A DNA stretch of 64,000 nt from Aquimarina brevivitae (lineage in GTDB: Bacteria > Bacteroidota > Bacteroidia > Flavobacteriales > Flavobacteriaceae), in assembly GCF_004216895.1 (NCBI RefSeq), contig NZ_SGXE01000006.1, positions 70,894 to 134,893 of the forward strand. The letters run 5' to 3'. Of the stretch, positions 15,860-24,346 are shown piece by piece (positions within the stretch are counted from its first letter, which is position 1; every line of letters starts with the position of its first letter). The notes beneath the pieces are model-generated. The model did no database searches, was not told the DNA's origin, and worked only from the letters and a program-made list of their open reading frames with translations. A program made the translations under genes and the position numbers.

Positions 15860-17224
15860 TTATGACAAGTATTTAGACAGTTGTTCGATATTCATTTCTT
15901 GTTGTTCGCCAGTTTCCATGGTCTTTACGGTAAACGTGTTTTCGTTCATCTCTTTGGTACCTGCAAGAACCACGTAGGGTATATTTCTACGGTTGGCATA
16001 GGTCATTTGTTTTTTCATTTTAGCAGCATCGGGATACAACTCGGCTACAATATCCGAATTACGTAATTGATATATGCCTTTCATACAATACAAGGATTCC
16101 TTTTCACCAAAATTGATAAACAACACTTTAGTAGTATCTGCTACCGTATCTGGAAACAAATTAAGTTCCTCCAATACTAAATAAATTCTATCCAAACCGA
16201 AGCTAATCCCTACACCACTCATATTTTTAAGTCCAAAAATACCTGTTAAATCATCATATCTTCCTCCTCCTCCAATGGATCCCATAGCGACTTCTTGTGG
16301 CGCTGCCACCTCAAAAATAGCACCGGTATAGTAATTAAGCCCTCGTGCCAGGGTAACATCCAGATCAATAGCTACCGTAGTTAATGAAAGTTCATTGACC
16401 ATTTGTATGATAAACTGCAACTCCTCCACTCCTTTTAAGCCCTCGTTTGAAGCGTGTAATAAGGCTTTGAGCTTTTCTATTTTTTCATTGGTATCGCCGC
16501 TAAAATCAAATAATGGTTGCATTTTAGCAATAGCTTCTTCGGTAATTCCTTTGCCAAGCATTTCATTTTTAACGCCATCTTCACCGATCTTATCTAATTT
16601 ATCTAGTGCTACGGTAAAATCAATCAGCTTATCGCTTGCACCAATGACTTCAGCGATACCAGAAAGTATCTTTCGATTATTAATCTTCACGGTAACTCCT
16701 GATAAATTCAAGGCGCTAAATACCGCATCATAGAGCTTGATAAATTCAATTTCTTGCCATAATGAATCACTACCTACTACATCAGCATCACATTGATAAA
16801 ATTCTCTAAATCGGCCTTTTTGCGGTCTATCTGCTCTCCATACGGGTTGAATTTGATAACGTTTGAAAGGGAATTCAATTTCATTTTGATGTTGTACTAC
16901 ATATCTGGCAAAAGGCACCGTTAGGTCATAGCGCAATGCTTTTTCGCTAATTTTAGAGGTTATTTGAACACTATCCTTAGTACTATAGGTGGTGTCATCA
17001 ACTTTCTTTAAAAAGTCACCACTATTTAATATTTTAAAAATCAATCGATCTCCTTCCTCTCCATATTTCCCCATTAGGGTATCGCTATTTTCAAAACTTG
17101 GAGTTTCAATAGGCTGAAAACCAAAAAGTTCAAATTTAGATTGAATCGTATTGATAATGTACTGTCGTTTTGCTACCTCTACAGGTGAAAAATCTCTAGT
17201 CCCTTTTGGTATGGATGGTTTCAT
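15860..17224 (-). CDS. hisS: Histidyl-tRNA synthetase
   Basis: A class II aminoacyl-tRNA synthetase of 454 residues charging tRNA-His. Motif 1 begins with [13 protein letters not shown], motif 2 is in [24 protein letters not shown], the histidine-binding loop is [19 protein letters not shown], and motif 3 is [11 protein letters not shown]. The C-terminal anticodon-binding domain follows. I take the ATG at 17224 (MKPSIPKG); the frame is open to 17287, but those 21 residues are unlike the family. It is divergent from the ABC permease gene. Confidence 0.96.
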   Translation of the reverse strand: MKPSIPKGTRDFSPVEVAKRQYIINTIQSKFELFGFQPIETPSFENSDTLMGKYGEEGDRLIFKILNSGDFLKKVDDTTYSTKDSVQITSKISEKALRYDLTVPFARYVVQHQNEIEFPFKRYQIQPVWRADRPQKGRFREFYQCDADVVGSDSLWQEIEFIKLYDAVFSALNLSGVTVKINNRKILSGIAEVIGASDKLIDFTVALDKLDKIGEDGVKNEMLGKGITEEAIAKMQPLFDFSGDTNEKIEKLKALLHASNEGLKGVEELQFIIQMVNELSLTTVAIDLDVTLARGLNYYTGAIFEVAAPQEVAMGSIGGGGRYDDLTGIFGLKNMSGVGISFGLDRIYLVLEELNLFPDTVADTTKVLFINFGEKESLYCMKGIYQLRNSDIVAELYPDAAKMKKQMTYANRRNIPYVVLAGTKEMNENTFTVKTMETGEQQEMNIEQLSKYLS

Positions 17225-17426
17225 GGTATCGCTATAAATTAGTTTACTACACAAAGAAGCCTTTGTATCAGTTTCCCTTTTGTTCAAATCGCTGCAAATA
17301 TCCGAAAATCGTAAGCTTTAACACAAATAAAAATCCGAAGTTTTGGAGAAGCGAAAAAAAAACTGATTTTTAAGTAACTTTCTACGGATTTGTTAGTCTA
17401 ATTAAAAAACCGGTTAATCTATATTT

Positions 17427-18662
17427 ATGTTTTCACTGTTTAGAGAGAATATCCGAATTGCTTTTGACTCTATAAAAGGTCAAGTATTACGAACGATTCT
17501 TACCATTTTAATTATAGCGATAGGGATAACTGCCTTAGTTGGTATTTTAACCTTAGTCGGAGCACTTGAAAACACTATATCCGGAGATTTTGCTTCTATG
17601 GGAGCCAACACTTTTAATATTCAACAGTACGAATTTACAACCCGAAACAGTAGAGAGATTGACAAAGTTAATCCTATTATCAATTACAGAAACGTAAGAG
17701 CATTTACAGATAAATACGAATATCCACTAACAAATGTATCGGTATCGTTCACAGGCACACAGTCTGCTGAAGTAAAATATCTGAACGAAAAAACAGATCC
17801 CGAAGTTTCAGTCTTAGGTATCAATGAACATTATTTGGATAATACCGGGACCGAGCTAGAAAAGGGACGAAACTTCACCTTTTTTGATATTGAAAACAAT
17901 TCAAAGGTTTGTATTTTGGGTTCAGATTTTAAGAAAAATTTATTTAAAGATCTCGACCCCATTGGTAAAACGGTAAGTGTTAGAGGAGTTAAATTCAAAG
18001 TAGTTGGCTTATTAGAAAGTAAAGGAGCAACTTTTGGCAACAATCAAGATTTGAGGGTATTAGTTCCCTTACAAGTGGCCCGATCCATATTTACATTACC
18101 TAATATCAATTATAGAATTAGCGTAAAGGTAAATGATAAACAACTTTTTGAAGCCGCACAAGATGAAGCCATAATTACCTTTAGAAATGTTAGAGGTTTG
18201 AACCCAATTGAAGACAATAATTTCGGTATAGAACGCAGTGATGACCTACTTAACCGTATTGCAAATATTACTTCTTACTTATATATCGCAGCGTGGATCA
18301 TCAGTATTATTACGATCTTTGGTTCCTCGATAGCCCTAATGAATATTATGTTAGTTTCGGTTACCGAAAGAACCCGAGAGATTGGGGTTCGCAAGGCTTT
18401 AGGTGCCAAAAAATACACCATTGCTGGTCAATTCTTTATGGAAACGATAATCATTGGTCAACTGGGTGGTCTTATCGGTATTATTTTAGGCGTATTAATA
18501 GGCTGGTTGATCACATTAATAGCCAACTTTGACTTCAGCACGCCCTGGCTAGCGATCGTCTCAGCAGCAACTATATCTTTTGTAATTGCAATTATCTCAG
18601 GATTATATCCTGCATTAAAAGCAGCCAAGCAAGATCCTATTGAATCCCTTAGATACGAATAA
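17427..18662 (+). CDS. ABC transporter permease (MacB/FtsX family)
   Basis: A 411-residue membrane protein with the MacB topology: one N-terminal transmembrane helix (TILTILIIAIGITALVGILT), a ~220-residue periplasmic MacB_PCD domain, and three C-terminal helices forming the FtsX domain, including the signature VTERTREIGVRKALGAKK before the second helix. MacB-type mechanotransmission permeases act with a separate ATPase in peptide, lipoprotein or drug export. No ATPase gene is adjacent; it probably partners with a LolD-like ATPase encoded elsewhere. Confidence 0.92.
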   Translation: MFSLFRENIRIAFDSIKGQVLRTILTILIIAIGITALVGILTLVGALENTISGDFASMGANTFNIQQYEFTTRNSREIDKVNPIINYRNVRAFTDKYEYPLTNVSVSFTGTQSAEVKYLNEKTDPEVSVLGINEHYLDNTGTELEKGRNFTFFDIENNSKVCILGSDFKKNLFKDLDPIGKTVSVRGVKFKVVGLLESKGATFGNNQDLRVLVPLQVARSIFTLPNINYRISVKVNDKQLFEAAQDEAIITFRNVRGLNPIEDNNFGIERSDDLLNRIANITSYLYIAAWIISIITIFGSSIALMNIMLVSVTERTREIGVRKALGAKKYTIAGQFFMETIIIGQLGGLIGIILGVLIGWLITLIANFDFSTPWLAIVSAATISFVIAIISGLYPALKAAKQDPIESLRYE

Positions 18663-18680
18663 TAATTAATTTGTTGATTC

Positions 18681-19151
18681 CTAATCTATTAATGATTCAA
18701 AATACGTAAACAATTCTCCTTTGGTGATGTTGGCGCCCTTAAGGATCAAATCAAAACGATCAGCATTAGGGTCACTACTATATTCCTTTTTAGAATTGTA
18801 GAAAAGAACTTTTTCATCCATCAGGTTATTTCGTAGCCACTCATACCCTTCTCTCGTTGTAATATCAATGTCCGGATAATCAATTTTGATAGCGATGAGT
18901 TTCATCCCCTCTTCTTCTAATTTAAAAAGGTGCATTTGATTGGGCGAAAAATGCTCCAAATATTCTGCCTTACTCAGCACACTGTCCCATACCAAATCAC
19001 TAAACACATCAATTTCTTCTTCAGCAACTTGTGGTTTATTTTTCTTGATATCTTCCCACTCTTCCGCCGTAATAGATTGGGTAGCTAAAAAAGTGATAAA
19101 CTCTTGATGTAATTCTTCTAATTGTTCTTTGGATAGTCTCTTGTATTTCAC
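18681..19151 (-). CDS. DUF6495 family protein
   Basis: A 156-residue soluble acidic protein starting MKYKRLSKEQLEELHQEF, which I recognise as the flavobacterial DUF6495 family. The N-terminal half is helical and Glu-rich (TAEEWEDIKKNKPQVAEEE); the middle LFKLEEEGMKLIAIKID and the C-terminal helix are typical. No catalytic motif or signal peptide is seen. Function is unknown. It is convergent with the ABC permease gene, 18 bp apart. Confidence 0.75.
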   Translation of the reverse strand: MKYKRLSKEQLEELHQEFITFLATQSITAEEWEDIKKNKPQVAEEEIDVFSDLVWDSVLSKAEYLEHFSPNQMHLFKLEEEGMKLIAIKIDYPDIDITTREGYEWLRNNLMDEKVLFYNSKKEYSSDPNADRFDLILKGANITKGELFTYFESLID

Positions 19152-19332
19152 AGCTTTTGTTTTTTCAAAACGACTGCAAAATTAAGGATATTTATAATTC
19201 TGGTAAAATTTAATCCTACCAAACTACCCTCCATTATTTACATCGGTATGCACTCAAAATCAGGTACTAATACCTGTTTATAGCACCTAAAATATGCTTA
19301 TCTTTAAATATAAATTCACAAAAAATCATCTT

Positions 19333-20934
19333 ATGAGTACTCTTAAAACTGAAACCACTATTTCTAAACCCATTGTAAGCCACAGTGAAGTGAAAACACG
19401 ATATTCTGTTCGTGAGTTACAAGACATGCACGAAAGCGGCAATAAAAAACCTTTAGAAAACCTAGTTCAAGCTTGGATTGGCATTACTAGTTTGCCAGCA
19501 GATGACTTAAATTCTTTCTTTGTTATTGGCGGTTATCACGGGGAACCTTTTGAAGGTCAAGGCGCAAAAAACCCTGACTATTGGGGTGGCTATTGTAATC
19601 ACGGTAATGTACTATTCCCCACTTGGCATAGGGTTTATGTTTTGCGTATCGAACAAGCCTTGCAAAGCATTGTCCCAGATGTTACTATGCCGTATTGGGA
19701 TGAAACTACGAAGGAAACTATTGAAAAAGGTATCCCTTGGGTACTTACTGACGAGCAATTTGTATTTAGCGACGGAACCGTAGTTACCAATCCCTTAAAG
19801 TCATATGTACTTCAAAAACAAGTCAACGACGATGTTACTGGAGACAACCAACGCTATACCAAACCTGCAGGCTATGCAACTGTTCGTTACCCTCTATCTG
19901 GGCTTGTAGGTACAGAAGAAGCCAGAAAAGCCACTGAAGCGCATAATGCTAAATTTCCAGACCCAGTTAAAAACACGGTTCTACTGAATGACAATGTAAA
20001 AGCCTGGTTAAAAGGAGATGGTGTAAGCCCTACAGATCCAAACCCTCAAAAAGATGGTGTATATTGGGAGTATAAGTCTTGCTTAGAAGCTCCGAATTAT
20101 ACCGCTTTTTCTAATACCACCTCTGCTGCTGCGTGGAACGAAAAAAACTCAGGTATTGTTACTCCGCTGGAGTCTCCCCATAATCATATCCATTTAGCAG
20201 TGGGTGGATTTGATATTCCTAACCAAGGTAGCTCAGGTCAGATCAAAGGCGCTAACGGTGATATGGGCGAAAATAACACTGCGGGATTAGATCCTATCTT
20301 CTTTTTCCACCATTGCAATGTAGATCGTATGTTTTGGTTATGGCAAATACAAAATAACCAAACGGATTCCATTGAAATCATACCCAATTATGCAGGTACA
20401 GATCCAAACACTTTACCCAATGGTCAGGGACCTGCTGCAGGTCAGGATCCTAATCAGCCATTAACTTTAGAAACCCCTTTAAAACCTTTTGTAAAACAAA
20501 ATGGTGGTCAAACGGTTTATTACACCTCTAAAGATTGTATCAATAGTGAAACGCAACTTGGAATTACCTATAGCAACGGTTCATTTAGTGAGGAACAAAA
20601 ATGGGCTCCAATGGCATTAAAATCCGAAGCAAAGTCTGCTAAGAAGCTAATGGTATCTGGTATTGATCGCTCGTTATTTAGTGGCTCCTTTGTTGTTGTA
20701 GGCTATATCATCATTGATGGAAAGAAAATAAGTCTAGGCAAGCAATCGATACTTAGCAGATGGAATGTTGCTTCCTGTGCTAACTGCCAAAACCATTTAG
20801 AAGTTAAGGCTTTTTTTGACCTAAGTCATTTCTCAGAAGATGAGATAAACAATGCTGAATTTGATGTAGATATCATCGGTAGATCCGATAAGATGCCCAA
20901 AGCGCTTGACTACCAGTTTGATGTGTTAGAATAG
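19333..20934 (+). CDS. Tyrosinase-family type-3 copper oxidase
   Basis: A 533-residue binuclear copper enzyme oxidising phenols or catechols to quinones. CuA ligands are probably His69, His90 (in CNHGNVLFPTWHR) and His99; CuB ligands are His283 and His287 (SPHNHIHLAVGG) and His326 or 327 (DPIFFFHHCNVDRMFW). Cys88 two residues before His90 matches the Cys-His thioether of fungal and mollusc enzymes. Beyond ~390 lies a C-terminal domain like the shielding domain of pro-tyrosinases, with CxxC at 482-485 (SCANCQNH). No signal peptide is seen. I choose the ATG at 19333 (MSTLKTETTISKP), although an ATG at 19294 is in frame. Confidence 0.94.
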   Translation: MSTLKTETTISKPIVSHSEVKTRYSVRELQDMHESGNKKPLENLVQAWIGITSLPADDLNSFFVIGGYHGEPFEGQGAKNPDYWGGYCNHGNVLFPTWHRVYVLRIEQALQSIVPDVTMPYWDETTKETIEKGIPWVLTDEQFVFSDGTVVTNPLKSYVLQKQVNDDVTGDNQRYTKPAGYATVRYPLSGLVGTEEARKATEAHNAKFPDPVKNTVLLNDNVKAWLKGDGVSPTDPNPQKDGVYWEYKSCLEAPNYTAFSNTTSAAAWNEKNSGIVTPLESPHNHIHLAVGGFDIPNQGSSGQIKGANGDMGENNTAGLDPIFFFHHCNVDRMFWLWQIQNNQTDSIEIIPNYAGTDPNTLPNGQGPAAGQDPNQPLTLETPLKPFVKQNGGQTVYYTSKDCINSETQLGITYSNGSFSEEQKWAPMALKSEAKSAKKLMVSGIDRSLFSGSFVVVGYIIIDGKKISLGKQSILSRWNVASCANCQNHLEVKAFFDLSHFSEDEINNAEFDVDIIGRSDKMPKALDYQFDVLE

Positions 20935-20941
20935 TCGTATA

Positions 20942-21082
20942 TCACTTTATAAATAAAAAGCATACGATTAATACAGCGTACACCAAGGTAAACAAGGTAG
21001 CCATATACCTAATTGGCGCCTTGTTTACTTGCAGGTGGTGCCTGATGTAATCATCTATTTCGCTTTTAAAACCTAAAAACAT
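20942..21082 (-). CDS. Possible small single-pass membrane protein (46 aa)
   Basis: This reading frame almost exactly fills the gap between the tyrosinase stop and the TauE/SafE gene. From the ATG at 21082 it encodes 46 residues: a polar N-terminus (MFLGFKSEIDDYIRHHLQVN) then a hydrophobic helix (YMATLFTLVYAVLIVCFLFI) and a final Lys. Its ATG overlaps the divergent ATG at 21081 in one CATG. Such an arrangement would place its promoter inside the neighbouring gene, which lowers confidence. It could equally be a chance frame. I know no family for it. Confidence 0.3.
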   Translation of the reverse strand: MFLGFKSEIDDYIRHHLQVNKAPIRYMATLFTLVYAVLIVCFLFIK

Positions 21083-22193
21083 GAGCTGTTCTTCACCTTC
21101 ACCAAATTGTAGCTGCACGCACAAAAAAACAAACCGGATACAGGGCTTGTACTATTTTGTCTTTGCAGTTGTAATCGCCATAGTATTGGTATCGCTAAAC
21201 TTCTTCAAAAATTATCAAAATCAAGCTATGGAAATGAAGACATTAGGGATGATTTGGGTGATGGGTTTTTTAACCGGATTGCATTGTATTTCCATGTGTG
21301 GCGGGTTGATGGCAGGTTATGTCCGATACAGTATTAGAAACCACATTTCTTTAACCAGGTCCCATCTGACCTATAGTATAACCAAAACGGCCTCCTATGC
21401 ATTAATGGGTGCTATATTTGGCGCACTGGGTAGCTTGGTAAGCTTCAATAACGGTTCAAAAAGCACCATTGCTATAATTGGCGGAATTTTTCTACTCTAT
21501 CTAGGCGCAAAATCATTTGGTTTATGTAACAAATTAAAGATATTCCAATGGGTAAGTAAAAAGCTTCCAACTACACATCTAGAAAAACCTCAATATATTG
21601 GATTACTAAATGGTCTTATGATTTCTTGCGGCCCTTTGCAGGCATTATATCTCATTGCTGCTACAAAGGGAGACCCCATTTATGGTGCTATAGCATTAAC
21701 CGTATTTAGCTTAGGAACACTACCCATATTTTTGTGTTACGGAGTTTTATTAAACTTTTTTAAAGCGTTAAAATCTGTTTGGTCAGATAGAGTTATTGCC
21801 TTGCTTATTGTAATCTATGGGGTGGTAATGATCCAACAAGGGATTTCTTTAGGTGGATATCATCTAATGCCTTTACAACCCACGGAAAATAACGATTATG
21901 CCGTAGCCACAATCCCAAAACAAATGATGAGCACGTATTCGATGAAGGCTGATACCAAAGGATGGAGTAAGAAGAAAATTTATTTTACACCCACGGAGAA
22001 AATCCGATGGCAAATAGAAGTCACTGAACTGACACCCTGCAATAAGATAATAGAAATACCCGCATTAAAACTACGAAAGGAACTTTCGGAAGGTTTGAAT
22101 ATTATTGAGTTTTATCCTAAAGAACATACGCGATTGACCTATACCTGTTGGATGGGAATGCTCACTGGTGAATTTGTATTGAAACCGTTATAA
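21081..22193 (+). CDS. TauE/SafE (UreH_2)-type membrane protein with C-terminal cupredoxin-like domain
   Basis: A 370-residue protein. The N-terminus carries a possible metal site (Cys3, Cys10, Cys12, His14), then a transmembrane helix. The core is the six-helix UreH_2/TauE-like domain with GLHCISMCGGLMAGY near residue 68 and CGPLQALYLIAATKGDP near 178, motifs seen in cytochrome oxidase and copper-handling relatives of DsbD. The last ~80 residues look cupredoxin-like, ending TYTCWMGMLTGEFVLK, where Cys and Met could bind copper. It is 146 bp downstream of the tyrosinase gene on the same strand. I infer copper transport or delivery, perhaps to that enzyme. Confidence 0.82.
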   Translation: MSCSSPSPNCSCTHKKTNRIQGLYYFVFAVVIAIVLVSLNFFKNYQNQAMEMKTLGMIWVMGFLTGLHCISMCGGLMAGYVRYSIRNHISLTRSHLTYSITKTASYALMGAIFGALGSLVSFNNGSKSTIAIIGGIFLLYLGAKSFGLCNKLKIFQWVSKKLPTTHLEKPQYIGLLNGLMISCGPLQALYLIAATKGDPIYGAIALTVFSLGTLPIFLCYGVLLNFFKALKSVWSDRVIALLIVIYGVVMIQQGISLGGYHLMPLQPTENNDYAVATIPKQMMSTYSMKADTKGWSKKKIYFTPTEKIRWQIEVTELTPCNKIIEIPALKLRKELSEGLNIIEFYPKEHTRLTYTCWMGMLTGEFVLKPL

Positions 22194-22250
22194 ACAATAG
22201 GTTTTAGAAAAAGGATAATTTTTTACAGTAATAGTGCTACATCCAAAAAC

Positions 22251-22285
22251 AAAAAAAAACGACTAACCTAAGGTTAGCCGTTTTT
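22251..22285 (-). terminator. Terminator of the rpsF-rpsR-rplI operon
   Basis: On the minus strand AAAACGGCTAACC pairs with GGTTAGTCGTTTT around a TTA loop (22256-22284), with one G-U pair, followed by a long T tract (A run 22251-22259 on plus). In the plus direction the G-U pair becomes A-C, so the hairpin favours the ribosomal operon, though it may also stop the convergent gene. Confidence 0.85.
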
Positions 22286-22304
22286 ACTACTAATATGGTA
22301 TAGC

Positions 22305-22760
22305 TTACGATTGTGCTGCTGCTACTACTTCAAAAGGTAAGTTAACAATTACCTCTCTGTGTAAACGAATGTCAGCTTCGTATGGCCCTAAACGCTTAAT
22401 TACATTACCTGCAATATTGATGTATTTTTTCTCTACTTCAATACCTTCTTTCGCAAGCTCATCTGATACATCAGCACTAGATACTGATCCAAACAATTTA
22501 TCACCAGCTCCAGCCTTTGCAGTAATTTTAAGGTCAAGGTTATTAATTTTCTTCGCTATTTTCTCAGCATCCTCAATTGCTTTTTTCTCTTTAAAAGCTC
22601 TTTGTTTAAGTGTTTCTGCTAATACCTTTTTTGCAGAAGGTGTAGCTAAAACAGCATATCCCTGAGGAATTAAATAGTTACGGCCATAACCATTTTTCAC
22701 TTCTACTATGTCATCTGTGAATCCTAGATTCTCAACGTCTTTCTTTAATATAAGTTCCAT
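22305..22760 (-). CDS. rplI: 50S ribosomal protein bL9
   Basis: A 151-residue ribosomal protein. The N-terminal RNA-binding domain has the L9 signature GFTDDIVEVKNGYGRNYLIP, then a long connecting helix and a C-terminal domain with KITAKAGAGDKLFGSVSSAD and VNLPFEVV. It is last in the conserved rpsF-rpsR-rplI operon, 14 bp after rpsR, followed by a strong terminator. Confidence 0.98.
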   Translation of the reverse strand: MELILKKDVENLGFTDDIVEVKNGYGRNYLIPQGYAVLATPSAKKVLAETLKQRAFKEKKAIEDAEKIAKKINNLDLKITAKAGAGDKLFGSVSSADVSDELAKEGIEVEKKYINIAGNVIKRLGPYEADIRLHREVIVNLPFEVVAAAQS

Positions 22761-22774
22761 TATGTTATGCCTTT

Positions 22775-23071
22775 TTATTTTAATAAATCACCAACATAAG
22801 GCATTAACGCTAAATGTCTTGCTCTTTTTACAGCAACACTTACCTTACGCTGATATTTTAAAGAAGTACCAGTTAATCTACGTGGTAGTAACTTTCCTTG
22901 TTCATTAACGAATGCCATTAAGAAATCTGGATCTTTATAATCCACATACTTAATACCAGACTTTTTAAAACGACAGTATTTCTTAGTTTTTGTCGTATCT
23001 ATATTAAGAGGAGTAAGATATCTGATTTCTCCGTCTTTTTTTCCTTTTGCTTGTTGTTCTATAGATGACAT
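22775..23071 (-). CDS. rpsR: 30S ribosomal protein bS18
   Basis: A 98-residue small-subunit protein that contacts bS6 on the platform. The signature [19 protein letters not shown] and the downstream [22 protein letters not shown] are clear. It is 2 bp after rpsF, so the two partners are translationally close. Confidence 0.98.
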   Translation of the reverse strand: MSSIEQQAKGKKDGEIRYLTPLNIDTTKTKKYCRFKKSGIKYVDYKDPDFLMAFVNEQGKLLPRRLTGTSLKYQRKVSVAVKRARHLALMPYVGDLLK

Positions 23072-23073
23072 AA

Positions 23074-23412
23074 TTAAGCTTTTTGTTTGTTTCTGTTTCT
23101 TCTCTTCTCAGCCCAAGCAATTGCGTGTTTATCTAACTTAACAGTTAGGTAACGCATTACTCTTTCGTCTCTTCTAAACTCTACCTCTAAAGCGTTAATT
23201 GCTTCTCCTGGTACTTGGAATTCAAATAAGTGATAAAAACCACTTTTTTTGTGTTGGATTGCATAAGCTAACTTCTTTAGCCCCCAATCTTCTTTGGATA
23301 TCATCTTGGCACCGTTAGAAACAAGAATGTCTTCGTATTTCTTAACTGTTTCCTTTATCTGCTCATCAGATAAAACGGGATTCAAGATGAAAACAGTTTC
23401 GTACTGATTCAT
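23074..23412 (-). CDS. rpsF: 30S ribosomal protein bS6
   Basis: A 112-residue protein beginning [19 protein letters not shown], with the ferredoxin-like fold of bS6 ([20 protein letters not shown], then [18 protein letters not shown]). It lacks the poly-Glu tail of enteric bS6 and ends in a basic stretch. It is the first gene of the operon with rpsR and rplI and follows an exact-consensus promoter with a leader of only ~25 nt. Confidence 0.98.
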   Translation of the reverse strand: MNQYETVFILNPVLSDEQIKETVKKYEDILVSNGAKMISKEDWGLKKLAYAIQHKKSGFYHLFEFQVPGEAINALEVEFRRDERVMRYLTVKLDKHAIAWAEKRRNRNKQKA

Positions 23413-23442
23413 AAAAAATTATGTTTTAATTAAAATTGGCTG

Positions 23443-23472
23443 CAAAAGTAAGATTATTTTTCTTATTTTCAA
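23443..23472 (-). promoter_or_regulatory. Promoter of the rpsF operon
   Basis: On the minus strand TTG (23472-23470) is separated by 19 bp from TACTTTTG (23450-23443), an exact fit to the Bacteroidota consensus, with the rpsF ATG 31 bp downstream. The short leader leaves little room for an S6/S18 feedback structure upstream of the start. Confidence 0.8.
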
Positions 23473-23581
23473 ACTCTAATTCCACTTCGATGAAACACGA
23501 TATTTGTCGATAAAAAGCCCGAAATACTTGTGGAAGTTAGATATATTATGTAATATTGTATTTGAAAATTAACCTTAGCAA

Positions 23582-24289
23582 GTGGAAGAACTTCAATTAA
23601 AATGTGCGGTAGTAGATGATTCCCGCCTTCAGCGATTAGCTATTGTAAAGCTTATAGATGAGCACCCTTCTTTAGAATTGGTGGCAGAATGGAATAACGC
23701 TATTGAAACTAAGAATGGGTTACTTGATACTCCTGTTGATCTTTTATTTCTAGACATAGAAATGCCAATACTTACCGGTTTTGATTTGTTGGATGATCTT
23801 GAAAATAAGCCTCACATTATTTTTGTTACAGGTAAAACGAAATATGCTTTTAAAGCATTTGATTACGATGCAGTTGATTACCTAAGAAAACCTCTAAAAA
23901 AAGATAGATTTAATGCGGCTGTTGAAAAGGCAATGAGCATGATGCGTCTTAATGCAGAAGGGGTGCCAGTTGAAGATGATGATTACATATTTGTTAAAAG
24001 TAATTTGAAAAAACGTAAAGTTTATCTAAAGCAACTTAAATATGTAGAAGCATTAGGAGACTATGTTAAGTTAATCATGGAAGATGGTGATCCTATTGTA
24101 GTACTGGCAACTATGAAATCTTTTGAAGCAGAATTACCTAGTGATCGTTTTCTAAGAATTCATAAGTCTTACATTATTAATTTAGATAAAGTTGAACGTT
24201 ACAATAGTAGAAATATAGAAATTGCTGACGAGAAAATTCCACTTAGTAGACATAAAAAACATTCTTTAATTGAAGCCTTAAATGGATAA
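23582..24289 (+). CDS. LytTR family response regulator
   Basis: A 235-residue regulator starting at GTG (an in-frame TAG lies two codons upstream and there is no earlier start). The receiver domain has CAVVDDSRLQRL, the phosphoacceptor Asp in LLFLDIEMPILTG near residue 58 and the Lys in YLRKPLKKDRF near 101. The LytTR DNA-binding domain spans ~135-235 (SDRFLRIHKSYIINLDKVERY). It stands alone between the ribosomal operon and priA, without an adjacent kinase. It is a paralogue of the regulator at 14753-15484. Confidence 0.93.
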   Translation: MEELQLKCAVVDDSRLQRLAIVKLIDEHPSLELVAEWNNAIETKNGLLDTPVDLLFLDIEMPILTGFDLLDDLENKPHIIFVTGKTKYAFKAFDYDAVDYLRKPLKKDRFNAAVEKAMSMMRLNAEGVPVEDDDYIFVKSNLKKRKVYLKQLKYVEALGDYVKLIMEDGDPIVVLATMKSFEAELPSDRFLRIHKSYIINLDKVERYNSRNIEIADEKIPLSRHKKHSLIEALNG

Positions 24290-24311
24290 AAAATTACTTT
24301 AATACTTATAA

Positions 24312-24341
24312 AAAAATCCTACGGTTAGCCGTAGGATTTTT
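24312..24341. terminator. Bidirectional terminator between the LytTR gene and priA
   Basis: AAAAATCCTACGG (24312-24324) pairs perfectly with CCGTAGGATTTTT (24329-24341) around TTAG. A and T runs on both flanks let it serve the two convergent genes. Confidence 0.93.
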
Positions 24342-24346
24342 CTTTT

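Noticed and set aside
17225..17287. Longer N-terminus for hisS
   Set aside because: The extra residues are unlike histidyl-tRNA synthetases, which begin at [12 protein letters not shown] sequence.
23413..23442. S6/S18 autoregulatory leader
   Set aside because: The leader between the mapped-by-sequence promoter and rpsF is too short and shows no clear pseudoknot.
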